A DNA stretch of 45,105 nucleotides, from positions 1 through 45,105 of IMG/VR virus record IMGVR_UViG_3300044953_000216. The stretch is one strand, 5' to 3'. Origin of the DNA: a virus. Below the pieces are notes generated by a model that saw only the letters and a list, made by a program, of their open reading frames with translations, made no database searches and was not told the origin of the DNA. A program made the translations under genes and the position numbers. Shown one piece after another: positions 19,801-29,132 of the stretch. Positions within the stretch are counted from its first letter, which is position 1. Every line of letters begins with the position of its first letter.

Positions 19801-21020
19801 ATCACAGATTGAACAATCGGAGCAATGCTTACATTTGATATCCAACATCTGCTTTTAACATCGAATTCGTTTGGAAGAGGAGAATCTAACTTTATTAAAA
19901 GTTCTATATGTTTGTCATCTGTTTCATTTTCATTTGAGAATGAATGATCTATATATCTTATGATTACTCCATTTCCAAAATTCAAAGAATTCTTATAATA
20001 AGAGTAAAATTTGTTTACATATATATTTTGTATTATAGTTATGACTTGTTTAACAAATAATTCATAGACTGTATTAGAAATTATCTGAAGATTTATTGCC
20101 AAGTCTGCATCGAATATATTAATAACTGTTAGTTGATTTAAATATTCTTTTTCAACTACATATTTTATTTGTTGGTATAATTCATCGAATGATAATATAT
20201 TTTTGGAATAAGTATACAACCAATATTTTATATAGTTATTTACACCAAATAAATTTTTGATTGTTATTTGATTTACCAAATTTAGTTTAATTTCATTACT
20301 TCCATTGTATACTTGGTTTATAAAACTGATCGCATCTTCATCACTCTTAAAACCAAATGAATTCTTAAAATAAGAAATTTGATCTGGGTTTTCTTGCGAA
20401 TATAATTTATAATTTTCGTCACAGTTGAATTTTTCGGTTGAAGATACCACTAAATCTAGTATATCTTCGATTAATACTAATTTTCTAGAAAACGATTCAT
20501 ATGCTAAGTTTTCATAGAAAATTATATTATCATTAGATCTCTTGACGAAAGAGGGAATTAATTTAAGTTCCGTTCTGGATGGTGAAATATCTGAAATTAT
20601 GAGCGGATAGTTTTGATTACCTGCCAAATTTCTAATAAAATTGTAAGAAACTAAATGTTGACCATCAAATATATTTGATGATGACAAATCAGATTGAATA
20701 TCAATTAGGAAATTATTTTTATAATTGATATAATCGGTTTTTGTTTTTCTATAATTATAAGTTATAGAATTTTGATCTACATCCTTATAAATGCCCACCT
20801 CGGATAGATATTTGATTGATGGAGTTTTGTAACTAAATCCGTTTTGTTCACCTATAGTATTGAAATAGGAGAACTCAATTAAATCTCTAGCAGACTTACC
20901 AAAAAATAAATCAGAAAGATTGGTTTTTTGATTATAATTCAAAACATCCGACCCAGGAAAATAAGACGCGGTGTTAAAACTACTCGTAAAATTACTTACT
21001 AATGGATATGGAAATGTCAT
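16833..21020 (-). CDS. Very large baseplate/fibre protein with LamG-like region
   Basis: The largest gene in the window (1395 aa). Near residue 690 it carries ILDTLPQIYKTKGTQECINLILACHGIP followed by LTIREFGNND. This 'KTKGT...NLI...GIP' block is recurrent in big tail-associated proteins of marine and freshwater myoviruses. It leads into a LamG/concanavalin-like beta region (IEFTFKLNKNYQQNQTVELAN, AWRLFLQKD). The first half is Asn/Ser/Ile/Tyr-rich with helical segments; the end is serine-rich. It lies between the 139-aa coiled-coil protein and the 208-aa Ig-like protein. Likely a tail or baseplate appendage with carbohydrate-binding potential. The long frame is intact despite many A/T runs. 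Confidence 0.75.
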   Translation of the reverse strand: MTFPYPLVSNFTSSFNTASYFPGSDVLNYNQKTNLSDLFFGKSARDLIEFSYFNTIGEQNGFSYKTPSIKYLSEVGIYKDVDQNSITYNYRKTKTDYINYKNNFLIDIQSDLSSSNIFDGQHLVSYNFIRNLAGNQNYPLIISDISPSRTELKLIPSFVKRSNDNIIFYENLAYESFSRKLVLIEDILDLVVSSTEKFNCDENYKLYSQENPDQISYFKNSFGFKSDEDAISFINQVYNGSNEIKLNLVNQITIKNLFGVNNYIKYWLYTYSKNILSFDELYQQIKYVVEKEYLNQLTVINIFDADLAINLQIISNTVYELFVKQVITIIQNIYVNKFYSYYKNSLNFGNGVIIRYIDHSFSNENETDDKHIELLIKLDSPLPNEFDVKSRCWISNVSIAPIVQSVILINKTESKNFQISGPDFSISIINSEKNSINNISSLGDNVTNRDLSLINVTKKLKNLNVDYSDFSNFVVFSSVALRIKIFKNKLESINLLNSNISSSSVSASSATNIVISSSFSSQITNYNNTIDEILNSFDGFESYLYTNQSLVDGSLSNVNSNYYNYVLDAEEFDIENIDSLVNNTPENIKNDENNSDYLLFLSMIGHHFDNIYLYIKSFPILNNGESSDSYISDFVYYMLKTFGWNTSTDFSNKSEVSAHLSNTMSYKDKTESIWKRILDTLPQIYKTKGTQECINLILACHGIPLNILTIREFGNNDVYKNKKTTYLYNQKYYFTKFESNNEYLRIPYSGSKSIEFTFKLNKNYQQNQTVELANKNESAWRLFLQKDKRDQYGNIIFQIQDRNLSINNVPIFNNDVFFNVLLRRNNTSSLLDPSNNEDYVPIKYDLIVKSYDGDRQTFSHSSSIVLTRTYNEYYSSNGFLNFGNYKDTNDFTGLLDKINLINNPILDYDFDQYSKNYDYYGNNKILETWENLYYKYSYDYPINLQSSSGFVPIYPNFPEGKSYPTPTASAYNFNYNSVTQSSDCVSYSQSVYPYQFEVVELPQTIIVSKYGPNKLKNNKIRKIDQILTAYPSPVQSVAKNTDVMSPDSNILGVYVSPFKVKDDDILNFYGDLNMMNYIGDPGNVFESSYKSLTELRENYYKYNGSRVLYQEFITLFKNYIDNSIFDTIKNIIPARTKYLSGIVVEPSILERPRFAVRPIYKEEIPSYNVSVNLIDDITADLFPSDTYNINLNVSDVVSHVKSGNLNDGYFSSDGNEYYFNEYIQSNIPFYDKNQKTICFLRKIQETQEIYSEDKLQNPITINLCKIVSVPSSSVAKQIGDDYIVTANDKLYITNIYPFQHLSYKNKPFEKFSVYLNTSSYVPSYTDSNGNILTVSNTSLGSLNINQGQFYVKSRNTEDTNIISPYEITSSTSTSSLSYSPVLTQSLSLSQSIFII

Positions 21021-21021
21021 A

Positions 21022-21441
21022 TTATGATGGAGGAGTCAATTGAGATATAATGGTATTCAATTTAGTATACGCATCGTCTCTTTCAGACCTTAACTGTAAG
21101 ATTGCGTATTCTAATTCAGCTAATGCCTCAGGTGTTATAGTTAATCCATTTGATGAAACACTTAGACTTCCACTTGCTCTCAATATAGATTCTACAAAAT
21201 TAGTTGATGTATTTATATTTGTATCTATAGGTGTAGTTATCACAGGTATAAATTCTTGAAAAGTGGGATCGTTTAATGCTTCAATTTTATTTATTTCATA
21301 TGAATAATCATACAATCCAACTTTTAAATATTTGGCTTCAAAACTTGGTTTATTTTCATCAATAACAAGATTACCACTACTATCTAATTGATATGTGTAT
21401 TCTCCGTTTAAAATAAACTTATTTAATTTTTCTTGATACAT
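21022..21441 (-). CDS. Small coiled-coil structural protein
   Basis: A 139-aa protein. Its N-terminal half contains KLNKFILNGEYTYQLDSSGN and AKYLKVGLYDYSYEINKIEALNDP, the latter recalling the VGLY strand at the end of the larger baseplate proteins nearby. The last 40 residues (LAELEYAILQLRSERDDAYTKLN) form a clear amphipathic helix, probably a trimeric coiled coil. It lies 2 nt after the 803-aa fibre gene and 1 nt before the 1395-aa gene. A connector or small baseplate subunit is likely; I do not recognise a named family. Confidence 0.62.
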   Translation of the reverse strand: MYQEKLNKFILNGEYTYQLDSSGNLVIDENKPSFEAKYLKVGLYDYSYEINKIEALNDPTFQEFIPVITTPIDTNINTSTNFVESILRASGSLSVSSNGLTITPEALAELEYAILQLRSERDDAYTKLNTIISQLTPPS

Positions 21442-21443
21442 AA

Positions 21444-23855
21444 TTATCTTGTTATAGTAAATATATTATTATCAAATATCTTTGTTTCTCCATCAATTAT
21501 AGTTTTTATTAAAATTCTATAATATCTTTCTACAGGCAAAGTCGTTGTATCTAGATTAAAATAATGTATTGATCCATCACAACTTAATTTTGTATATTCA
21601 TCAAAATCCAATATCATATTTTCACTATTATTATCTTTTATAGCAAAATAAGTGTCTGATGGCAATAGACTTGAACTCAAATATTGTGATTGTTGATATC
21701 CTTTTACGAAGTTTTTAAGTGGCGATTTTTCTCTGGCAAATACATTTATTCTTATAACCGATCCAAATTTATATGATCTATTTAAATTCTTAACTACTAC
21801 GGTATAAGGATTAAATGTATTTAACGATACTAAACTGCCTGTAATATATTCACTATCATCATATGCTATGTCCAAATATGGTGAATAAATCGTATTACTT
21901 TCTTTACTAAAGAATTTAATTGTTCCGTTTACATTATCAATGTTTGATAATTCTAATGAAGTTAACAAAATAAATCCTTCGTTTGGAACACATCCACAAA
22001 TCCATCCCTTAACAATATCAGTTACGTCTACATTTAGATCAGATGATTGATAATTGAATGATTGTGAACATATTAACGAACTGCCTGTCGGTATATTACA
22101 GAACTTGGCCGCAAATTTTTGTGTCAAACTTGAAACTACACTTGCCGATGTAATCGTTTTTATATTTTCTATACCATTATTAAAATATGAAATTACACTG
22201 GATGAGAAATAATTCAATATACTTGAAGAAAATGAATTGTTCGCTACAATCAAAGAACTTGATATGATTGATGACGATACACTTGAACTCAAATAAGAAA
22301 GATATTCCGAATTTAACAAACTTGCAGATATGCTAGATGTTTGTTCTGTTAATGAACAAGAACATGCACTTGAACTGTACCAATAATTGGATGACAAATC
22401 AGAAACCAAATCTGTATAAAATCCATAATAAGTATTATAATTATTTGACGAAGATATACTAGCAGAGATACTTGCCGTCACTAAATTATTAATGATTGAA
22501 TATAGTTCAGAATATATTGTCGATGGTGCAACACTACTTGATAGTGACAATATATATTGATATGATTGGGTTGTATATGTTGCAAGAGACGTGGAACTTT
22601 GTAATACAGACTGTATACTTGAAGACAAACTTTCCAAGAATAAAAGACTAGAACTGTATTTTGAGTTGTATACATCTCCACTCACTGTATTATTCAATAC
22701 AGATGTATCCAATGATGATAACGATTCAGATACACTTGCGGATGTCGTTGTATATGCATTAGATGCAAATTGGTTCAAGAAAACATAATTTTGATATGCA
22801 ATTGAACTGGAATTGAAAGATGAAGAAACGACTGAATTCAAACTCCCAGAGAGTAGTCCTGAGAAACTTGAAGTTAAATTTGTATTTAAACTTGAAGAAT
22901 ATTGTGTTTCAAAAGTTGGTGTAGAACTCGCTGTATTATAAAATAAAGTTTTGACACTTGATGTGGGTTGAACATAAGTTGTTGGAACAGAATAATACCA
23001 GGTTCCACCTTCATTTTGGAAAGATGCAGATGACAAACTTGGAACGGTTAAATAATCACTTGAAGTATAATATGCATTCGCAGATCCGGTTCCTGACCAA
23101 AAATCAGAATTTGAATTGGTTCTGTGATTCCAACTAACTCCAATGCTATCTCCTCCATAAGCATATCTCCCAGTTCCCATCGTCCAACTCTGACTTACTG
23201 GATATGCATATATTGTATAATTGACAGGAACCTGAACAGCTTCAGTTGCTTTTAGTTTTAAATAAAATTTAATGTCATTTGTGTCAATATCTCCTTCGAT
23301 AATTGATTTTGAAATCGAAGACAAATCAAACTTCAATAAGACTCTACTCAAATCTGGGTCATTAACATAACTATAATATGGTTGATAAACGTCCGCTGTC
23401 CCACTTAATTGTCCATTTAATGATCCATTAAAATTCATTAATGTTCCACTTGCATAACAAAAAGATCCTGTAAATGAACCGGTTATACTACCTGTTACGG
23501 AACCTGAAAAATGTCCACTTGCATCACTGAAATTAGTCAATGCAACTGCGCCTCCATTATAAGATCCTGATAATCCCCCATTAAATCTGGATGAACTAAA
23601 GTAAGAAGAACCAGAAACATAAATTATCGCGTGTTTGTCCTTACCGGATATGCCACCAATAATTGAACCCGAATAATTTATAAATGATTGACTGAAAAAC
23701 CCATTAAATGGAAGAGATACATATGAATTTAATACTCTTGTAAGTTGTGGAATAGCCTTTAACTCTAGAATTTCATCAATTCCAAAGTTTTTATTAACAT
23801 ATGTTAAATCATTAGTAATATATGTATCTTTTTCTGGATATACAAATATATGCAT
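21444..23855 (-). CDS. Serine-rich tail fibre with DNRLRE-like domains
   Basis: An 803-aa protein starting MHIFVYPEKDTYITN, which matches the opening strand of DNRLRE-type domains (proteins with long exposed beta stalks). The same family is recalled by LSRVLLKFDLSSIS...FYLKLKATEA, VSQSWTMGTGRYAYGG...SWNHR and, near residue 615, VDVTDIVKGWICGCVPNEGFIL. Residues about 75-155 hold G-S-rich repeats (GSVTGSITGSFTGSF), and the middle (about 300-570) is strongly serine-rich (SSSVSSSIISSS) and probably forms a repetitive shaft. It follows the gp6-like gene directly (1 nt), so it probably attaches at the baseplate. Confidence 0.75.
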   Translation of the reverse strand: MHIFVYPEKDTYITNDLTYVNKNFGIDEILELKAIPQLTRVLNSYVSLPFNGFFSQSFINYSGSIIGGISGKDKHAIIYVSGSSYFSSSRFNGGLSGSYNGGAVALTNFSDASGHFSGSVTGSITGSFTGSFCYASGTLMNFNGSLNGQLSGTADVYQPYYSYVNDPDLSRVLLKFDLSSISKSIIEGDIDTNDIKFYLKLKATEAVQVPVNYTIYAYPVSQSWTMGTGRYAYGGDSIGVSWNHRTNSNSDFWSGTGSANAYYTSSDYLTVPSLSSASFQNEGGTWYYSVPTTYVQPTSSVKTLFYNTASSTPTFETQYSSSLNTNLTSSFSGLLSGSLNSVVSSSFNSSSIAYQNYVFLNQFASNAYTTTSASVSESLSSLDTSVLNNTVSGDVYNSKYSSSLLFLESLSSSIQSVLQSSTSLATYTTQSYQYILSLSSSVAPSTIYSELYSIINNLVTASISASISSSNNYNTYYGFYTDLVSDLSSNYWYSSSACSCSLTEQTSSISASLLNSEYLSYLSSSVSSSIISSSLIVANNSFSSSILNYFSSSVISYFNNGIENIKTITSASVVSSLTQKFAAKFCNIPTGSSLICSQSFNYQSSDLNVDVTDIVKGWICGCVPNEGFILLTSLELSNIDNVNGTIKFFSKESNTIYSPYLDIAYDDSEYITGSLVSLNTFNPYTVVVKNLNRSYKFGSVIRINVFAREKSPLKNFVKGYQQSQYLSSSLLPSDTYFAIKDNNSENMILDFDEYTKLSCDGSIHYFNLDTTTLPVERYYRILIKTIIDGETKIFDNNIFTITR

Positions 23856-23856
23856 A

Positions 23857-25836
23857 TTACATTACATTTCCTTTAATATCAGTTTCTGGATATTTGACTT
23901 CAAAAATACATGGATCTAGCGATGGATATATTATTTTATTCTTTGTTGCGGCTTTAATATCATATTTGTGTGGAGAATAATCGCCGTCTGATGCCGATAA
24001 ATTATGAATATTTAAGTCAGCAACAGATTGGACGCCATCGACTTTTGCAATTTCTAATTCAAGTTGACTCAAATTAATTGGTTGGGAAAAACTCCATTTA
24101 TCGATATTAAAAAATTCTTTTACTTTTTGATTACAATAATTTAATACATCCCTCTTATTATAATTGTTATATATAACAATCTTATAGTTTACACCTATGT
24201 TTATAATATACCCATCTATTATATTAACACCATCGGTCAATAGTCTGTATTTAGACAAATATTTTTTTAAATTAAATGTTAACGCATCGTTTATAGCAGT
24301 TAAATGTTTCTGAGAATCATATGACAATACGTATAAGTTTATAGAAAATGGATTACTTATATCATAATTTATTTTTCTAAAATAATTTTCCACTGCATTT
24401 GTTGTGCCTGTTGCATTGTTATTGTAATCAACAAATCCACTGACATTTTTTTGTAAATTAAAATTTAAGTCTACGTCCGACTTTACATAAGCTTTGGCAA
24501 TACTACCAAATCTAGAAGGCATAGATATTGATCTCAATACATAATCATCGTTTGTCACTGCTCTATTTTGAGAAACAAACATTGAAACTGCATTTTGTCT
24601 TATTTCTTCTATACTCTCTTCGTCTTTGCCTCCTGTAGCAGCCGTAAAGTTATTTACTCTTAGAGACTGAACCATTGTGTTGAACAAATTTTGTTCTACA
24701 GGATTAAAAGCAGAAGAATCATTTAGTAATTCATAAGAATTAATTCTGACTATTTCATTTACATTACAATTTGACAGTATTCCTCCTCCAACCGTATATG
24801 TTATTGTTAGTGTAGTATTCGATGGGGATACACCGTATGTATTAGTTTGTAAGAAATTTGTGCTATCTAATGATATGTCTATATTTGATATATTTGATAA
24901 CCCTATACCAATTACATTTGAATTTGGATAGACAATTTCATCCGTCGAATTGTCGATATTTGCTCCGAATTCCAAATACGTAGTATTGTTGGCAGTAACA
25001 TTTCTTGTAAATTTTCTAGAAGTCTTCAAAGACTTCATTATCTTAGGAACTTCAGTTTTGTATATATAAAAATATCCATCATTGGTTTCGATATTATCTA
25101 CTTCTGTAAAAATTACATCTTGTGCCAAATATTCTACTTCATACCATTTATTATTATTTTCATCTTTGATTTCTATAATATCTAAAACATTATTTTCTGA
25201 TAATTCTATTTTATAAAAAGAAGAGGGTTCGCCTACACTCACGTTTTTTATTACCAATTCACCCGCAAACGCATTTACGGTTTTTCTTAACAAAAAGAAT
25301 TGTGGAACGCCTAATGAGTCTCTTGAATATACAGTTACTTCTCTTGGGGAAAATTTAGTATCTACAGCAAAATCAACTGGTTCGTTTGTCAGATATTTTT
25401 GACCCGAGGTGTTCTCCAGTTGAACGTATTGTTTCAAAGACAATGCGTATTTATTGTCGGGTACATAATTTCCATCATTATCTAATTTTGATGGAACTAG
25501 TTGAAACATTTCAATTTGAGTTGTAGCCGATATTGAAGCGTATGGTTTATATCCAAGATATTTTGCCAATGTCAAAACGTTCTTTCGTTCTTCTGCATAT
25601 GGCAATAAACTTTCTTTAAATTGATAATCAATATAATATGATAATACATCTCCAACGTATGCTGCCTGTTCAATGAACATTGTTCCGGGAGATGCATCGC
25701 TAAAATCTTGATAACTTCTAGGATAGTAGTTTTTTGCAAAATCAATCAGTCCTTGTTTAAAAGAATTAAAATCTCTGTTAAGATATTTTACATCTTTGTT
25801 CAAAGGTTGAAATGACTTCTGTGTAATATCTGGCAT
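23857..25836 (-). CDS. Baseplate wedge protein, gp6-like
   Basis: A 659-aa protein whose N-terminus (YLNRDFNSFKQGLIDFAKNYYP, DFSDASPGTMFIEQAAYVGDVLSYYID, LTLAKYLGYKPYASISA) is the diagnostic start of T4 gp6-type wedge proteins. The middle contains the baseplate-J-like block (AATGGKDEESIEEIRQNAVSMFVSQNRAVTNDDYVLRSISMP...GSIAKAYV). The end, INLSQLELEIAKVDGVQSVADLNI, is also family-typical. gp6 forms the inner ring of the baseplate and triggers sheath contraction. It lies 5 nt after the gp25-like gene, the order seen in many myoviruses. Confidence 0.93.
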   Translation of the reverse strand: MPDITQKSFQPLNKDVKYLNRDFNSFKQGLIDFAKNYYPRSYQDFSDASPGTMFIEQAAYVGDVLSYYIDYQFKESLLPYAEERKNVLTLAKYLGYKPYASISATTQIEMFQLVPSKLDNDGNYVPDNKYALSLKQYVQLENTSGQKYLTNEPVDFAVDTKFSPREVTVYSRDSLGVPQFFLLRKTVNAFAGELVIKNVSVGEPSSFYKIELSENNVLDIIEIKDENNNKWYEVEYLAQDVIFTEVDNIETNDGYFYIYKTEVPKIMKSLKTSRKFTRNVTANNTTYLEFGANIDNSTDEIVYPNSNVIGIGLSNISNIDISLDSTNFLQTNTYGVSPSNTTLTITYTVGGGILSNCNVNEIVRINSYELLNDSSAFNPVEQNLFNTMVQSLRVNNFTAATGGKDEESIEEIRQNAVSMFVSQNRAVTNDDYVLRSISMPSRFGSIAKAYVKSDVDLNFNLQKNVSGFVDYNNNATGTTNAVENYFRKINYDISNPFSINLYVLSYDSQKHLTAINDALTFNLKKYLSKYRLLTDGVNIIDGYIINIGVNYKIVIYNNYNKRDVLNYCNQKVKEFFNIDKWSFSQPINLSQLELEIAKVDGVQSVADLNIHNLSASDGDYSPHKYDIKAATKNKIIYPSLDPCIFEVKYPETDIKGNVM

Positions 25837-25841
25837 ATAAA

Positions 25842-26234
25842 TTATATATTATTTGTAGTTACAAATGAAAAACTACTGGTTTGGTCGTTATATGTAAATT
25901 GCACGTTCACTCTTATTATATAATTATTAATATCATTGTTTTTTTCAGCAGAAGAAATGTCCAAAAACACTTGATTTACAAAAACATTTGGAAACCAAGT
26001 GTTAATGTCTTCGGTAATAATGTTTTTTAAGATATCCTCAAATCCGTCAACTCTTTGTTCAAACAAAAAATTATACAATCTGGTTCCAAATTGGGGATTA
26101 AATCTACGTTCCGATGGTTTAGTGCTAAAAAAATTAAATAAATTTGAACGAATCTGAGTTAAAGAATCATACGATTGTTGAAAATATCCACTATTTCCTC
26201 TCTGTATCGGTAAAGTTATCCCTATGGTGGTCAT
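25842..26234 (-). CDS. Baseplate wedge protein, gp25-like
   Basis: A 130-aa protein with the gp25 signature: an N-terminal polar segment, SLTQIRSNLFNFFSTKPSERRFNPQFGTRLYNFLFEQ, then ILKNIITEDINTWFPNVFVNQVFLDI and a final beta strand pair. The length agrees with T4 gp25 (about 130 aa). gp25 sits at the sheath-initiating core of the baseplate. It precedes the gp6-like gene and follows the 158-aa helical protein with 2 nt spacing, forming the expected wedge operon. Confidence 0.92.
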   Translation of the reverse strand: MTTIGITLPIQRGNSGYFQQSYDSLTQIRSNLFNFFSTKPSERRFNPQFGTRLYNFLFEQRVDGFEDILKNIITEDINTWFPNVFVNQVFLDISSAEKNNDINNYIIRVNVQFTYNDQTSSFSFVTTNNI

Positions 26235-26236
26235 AA

Positions 26237-26713
26237 TTATTGAGATTGAACTAAGTTAGATGATAAATCTCCTGACTTTTTCTTTTTGTCTACCGCTTTC
26301 ATCAAAGATCTAAAATCTTTATTTATTACATTCAATACATTCTTTTGTTTTTCATTCATAGGTAAAACGGATTCATTTAATTGTTGAGGTTCAGATTCAA
26401 ATGAAGCCGCCCCTACTGGCTTAATAGGCGAAGAATATCCTATAAATGAACCTTCTTTTGGAACTCCACCAACGGTTTCATTTAAAATTTGGTTTAACAT
26501 TTCGTTGCTGGTGTATTTTTTATAGGTTTTGGTGGCCGGTGTTGATGAAGTGGCAGCAGACGTTGATTGAACATTATTTGACGATGTTTCGACAATTCTA
26601 TTTGAATTTGACAAAATCTCTGTCAAAATTTTGGGAATCATTGTAGGCAATGCAGTTTTCAACTCTTCTTGAATTATAGTTCTTATTATGCTTTTGAGTT
26701 CGTTAGTTTTCAT
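26237..26713 (-). CDS. Baseplate-region protein with helical N-terminus, unknown role
   Basis: A 158-aa protein. The start, KTNELKSIIRTIIQEELKTALPTMIPKILTEIL, is an amphipathic helix of a kind common at the start of small T4-like phage proteins. A Ser/Thr/Ala linker (about 45-65) follows, then a short motif TSNEMLNQILNETVGG and a charged end (NKDFRSLMKAVDKKKKSGD). Much of it is probably disordered, suggesting a scaffold or assembly chaperone. It lies immediately upstream of the gp25-like gene. I do not recognise a named family. Confidence 0.65.
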   Translation of the reverse strand: MKTNELKSIIRTIIQEELKTALPTMIPKILTEILSNSNRIVETSSNNVQSTSAATSSTPATKTYKKYTSNEMLNQILNETVGGVPKEGSFIGYSSPIKPVGAASFESEPQQLNESVLPMNEKQKNVLNVINKDFRSLMKAVDKKKKSGDLSSNLVQSQ

Positions 26714-26740
26714 ATAGTATAATTATCAAATAAATATTCA

Positions 26741-26768
26741 ATTACAACTAAATATATTATGTTGTAAT
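26741..26768 (-). terminator. Weak hairpin at the end of the proline-rich gene
   Basis: An 8-bp inverted repeat, ATTACAAC/GTTGTAAT with a 12-nt AT-only loop, spans the stop codon of the proline-rich gene. No proper U-tract follows on the minus strand, so it may only slow transcription or protect the mRNA end. Confidence 0.3.
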
Positions 26769-27341
26769 TTTAGGAACTGACACCTTTGGTGCAGTTAAAT
26801 TGCACGGAAGTGTAAAATAAGGTGGCTTTGGTATAGTTGGAAGATTGGGTAAAAGGTCTTTTATCTTTGGTAAAGTGATAGGTTCGTTTAACCATAATTT
26901 AACTTGTGCAGCATAACCTGGAAATGGATTTAATGCACTTAAAGTAGGAACTGCCGGACAAGGTTTTAAATTTAATTTTAAAATTTCTAATTTAGGCAAA
27001 TTTAATGGGGGAATGGCTGGTACAGATGGTAAACCAGGAACTGATAAATTAGATGCGTTAGGTATAAATTGAGTAATTCTATTTACCAACTCTTGTTTGC
27101 TTGGTAATCTCAGTTTAGGTAATGCAGGTAAATCTGGACAGGGAAGTTTATCTAAAGATATTAAAGGAAACTTTGCACAATCAATTATAGGTCTTTTATA
27201 TGGCAATCCAGCCACATTTTTTAACGGTTCTGTTTTATTTAGCACGACCGGTTTAATATTGACAGCAGAATTAGTTTGATTGAAAATTCCACTCAATGGA
27301 TTATCTATGTTAGGTAGAGTTGGTGTAGATAATATTGACAT
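26757..27341 (-). CDS. Proline-rich protein of the spike/baseplate cluster
   Basis: A 194-aa protein with very high Pro and Leu content arranged in repeats (PCPDLPALPKLRLPS, VPGLPSVPAIPPLNLPKLEIL, PTLSALNPFPGY, LPKIKDLLPNLPTIPKPPYF). Four Cys-Pro or Cys-Asn pairs are spaced along it (DCAKFP, PCPDLP, PCPAVP, PCNLT). It has no signal or membrane segment. Such sequence can form an extended polyproline rod. Its place between the spike gene and the wedge genes suggests a virion linker or tape-like element, but this is inference. The start is ATATGTC, with no Shine-Dalgarno. Confidence 0.65.
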   Translation of the reverse strand: MSILSTPTLPNIDNPLSGIFNQTNSAVNIKPVVLNKTEPLKNVAGLPYKRPIIDCAKFPLISLDKLPCPDLPALPKLRLPSKQELVNRITQFIPNASNLSVPGLPSVPAIPPLNLPKLEILKLNLKPCPAVPTLSALNPFPGYAAQVKLWLNEPITLPKIKDLLPNLPTIPKPPYFTLPCNLTAPKVSVPKITT

Positions 27342-27348
27342 ATATCTG

Positions 27349-29130
27349 TTAAGGTAAGAATTTCTTATAAATATCAGGAGGATTTCCTCTTCTTATATTA
27401 CTAAACGGCGTTGATTTATATCCGCCTGGAACACCTTCTCCTGTATATGGATTAATCACTGTATTTGCCGCTATAGGAGAATATGTGCCAGGAGCATATC
27501 CGCCACCTGTTAAAAATACACGTTTACTTAAAATCATTCCTAAAGAATCTCTTATTTGTCTAAGTTCTTGAATTTCCTTCGGAATTTCAGTATCAACTGG
27601 AACAGCATTCAAAGTGTTTACAGGAATAGCATTCAGTGTTGCGCCTCCGATATCAACATCGGTTCCCGGGGCAGCATCCCCTGTACCTATACTAATAATA
27701 GCAGCCACAGTGCCGTCATCGGGGGCACGTGTTGTTTTACCGTCTAGAGTTACCGGAGGTATAGGTGGTCCTACAACTCCTCCGCCGGCTCCACCTTTAT
27801 GAACATGTGGATATGGATGTATGTGGGGATGTGTATGAACGTGGGGGTGTGGGTGAATATGATTATGACCATGTTTATGATCCAACAACCAATTACATAG
27901 ATCATACAACCAATCTACTAATGTTTGGCCCAATACTGCCGGTTCATTGGTTTGATCATATTCACCCAAAAATATAGCAGGAGAATTTAATACTGTTTTC
28001 GTATTCGATGTGATAACAATTTGTTTTTCCGCATCCACTGTATATTCATCATCAGTTGCAACAGCATATCTCTTTTTGCTGAAATGGAATGTTTCTTCGG
28101 CCTTGCTACTTAATATCAATCTGTCAGTGTTTATAACAATTTGATCACCAATTAATTTGGGAAATTTAAAATTAGTCGATCCGTTAGGATAAAATTGTGA
28201 AATTTCATTTGAACTTCTAAATCCATCTTGAAAGAGGTGTTTAATCACAGGTATGATAAACGGAGATTGCGTCAAACCGGAAGTAATATGAATGGAAGAC
28301 CCATCATTATTTATATCTTCGGATATAAATCCCCCAGGATTAGATTCGGTAGAAACATTTTGTATTGGTCTTTGTCTGTTTCTGATTAAAATCATGGGGT
28401 TACCACCACCAGAAGGTTTATTTGTGTAAGGATTCTTAATTTGATTATAATAATCTCTGTATTCTTTCGATCCTACATCATTGTCTCGATTAGAATCATA
28501 GGCTGAAAATCTAATAGATTGACCAAATCTACTTTCTATTACCGTATCGCCTTCGTATTTTTTAATCGATCTGATACTTCTGTTTGCTAAAAAATATCTT
28601 CCTAATGCACCCTTATCATCTTTGGTTGCATATTTGGTAGAAATCATTGTAGATTCTGGTCCTTGATATAACTTTGAAGTTTCGTTTGGATTTACACGTT
28701 TTTCCAAATTAAAATTTGAAGGGCCAGCAATTCTTTCTTTTGAAAAATCTGCATTATTATTTAGAAATCCATTGGGAATATTTAATTTTTTAAAATAATA
28801 TAACTTTTTGAAATATTTTCCAATTATAACTACTTCATTTACAAGAGGATATTCTACTATTCCTGTGCTTTCCATTGGAATTGCCCAGTCATTAATGTCG
28901 TCTTTATCGACTTTATATGCAGAGACAAGTGGTCTTACCAATATTCTTCCGATCCAAGAATAGTCAATCGAATTAGGATTAACAGGTTTTCCGTCAAATC
29001 TATCAGGAACAGATGTATAATCTAAATTTACTGTTTTTGTTTTAAATATAGGATGTGTTTCATCAAGAATAACATCCAAGACTACTGCCGGTTCTAATTC
29101 ATAAAAGTGATTATTTTCGTCAGTATACAT
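27349..29130 (-). CDS. Baseplate central spike protein (gp5/gpV-like) with His-rich tract
   Basis: A 593-aa protein. Residues about 50-125 (WIGRILVRPLV, DWAIPMESTGIVEYPLVNEVVIIGKYFKKLYYFKKLN) fit the OB-fold of phage spike proteins. Residues about 330-400 contain repeated strands (DQIVINTDRLILSSKAEETFHFSKKRYAVATDDEYTVDAEKQIVITSN) of the beta-helix type. VLGQTLVDWLYDLCNWLLDHKH then leads into a histidine-rich stretch (27799-27881) alternating His with Pro, Ile, Val and Gly, followed by Gly/Pro-rich sequence. Spike tips of this class bind metal through histidines, which fits. No lysozyme domain is visible, unlike T4 gp5. Two helices near the end may link to the hub. Confidence 0.8.
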   Translation of the reverse strand: MYTDENNHFYELEPAVVLDVILDETHPIFKTKTVNLDYTSVPDRFDGKPVNPNSIDYSWIGRILVRPLVSAYKVDKDDINDWAIPMESTGIVEYPLVNEVVIIGKYFKKLYYFKKLNIPNGFLNNNADFSKERIAGPSNFNLEKRVNPNETSKLYQGPESTMISTKYATKDDKGALGRYFLANRSIRSIKKYEGDTVIESRFGQSIRFSAYDSNRDNDVGSKEYRDYYNQIKNPYTNKPSGGGNPMILIRNRQRPIQNVSTESNPGGFISEDINNDGSSIHITSGLTQSPFIIPVIKHLFQDGFRSSNEISQFYPNGSTNFKFPKLIGDQIVINTDRLILSSKAEETFHFSKKRYAVATDDEYTVDAEKQIVITSNTKTVLNSPAIFLGEYDQTNEPAVLGQTLVDWLYDLCNWLLDHKHGHNHIHPHPHVHTHPHIHPYPHVHKGGAGGGVVGPPIPPVTLDGKTTRAPDDGTVAAIISIGTGDAAPGTDVDIGGATLNAIPVNTLNAVPVDTEIPKEIQELRQIRDSLGMILSKRVFLTGGGYAPGTYSPIAANTVINPYTGEGVPGGYKSTPFSNIRRGNPPDIYKKFLP

Positions 29131-29132
29131 AA

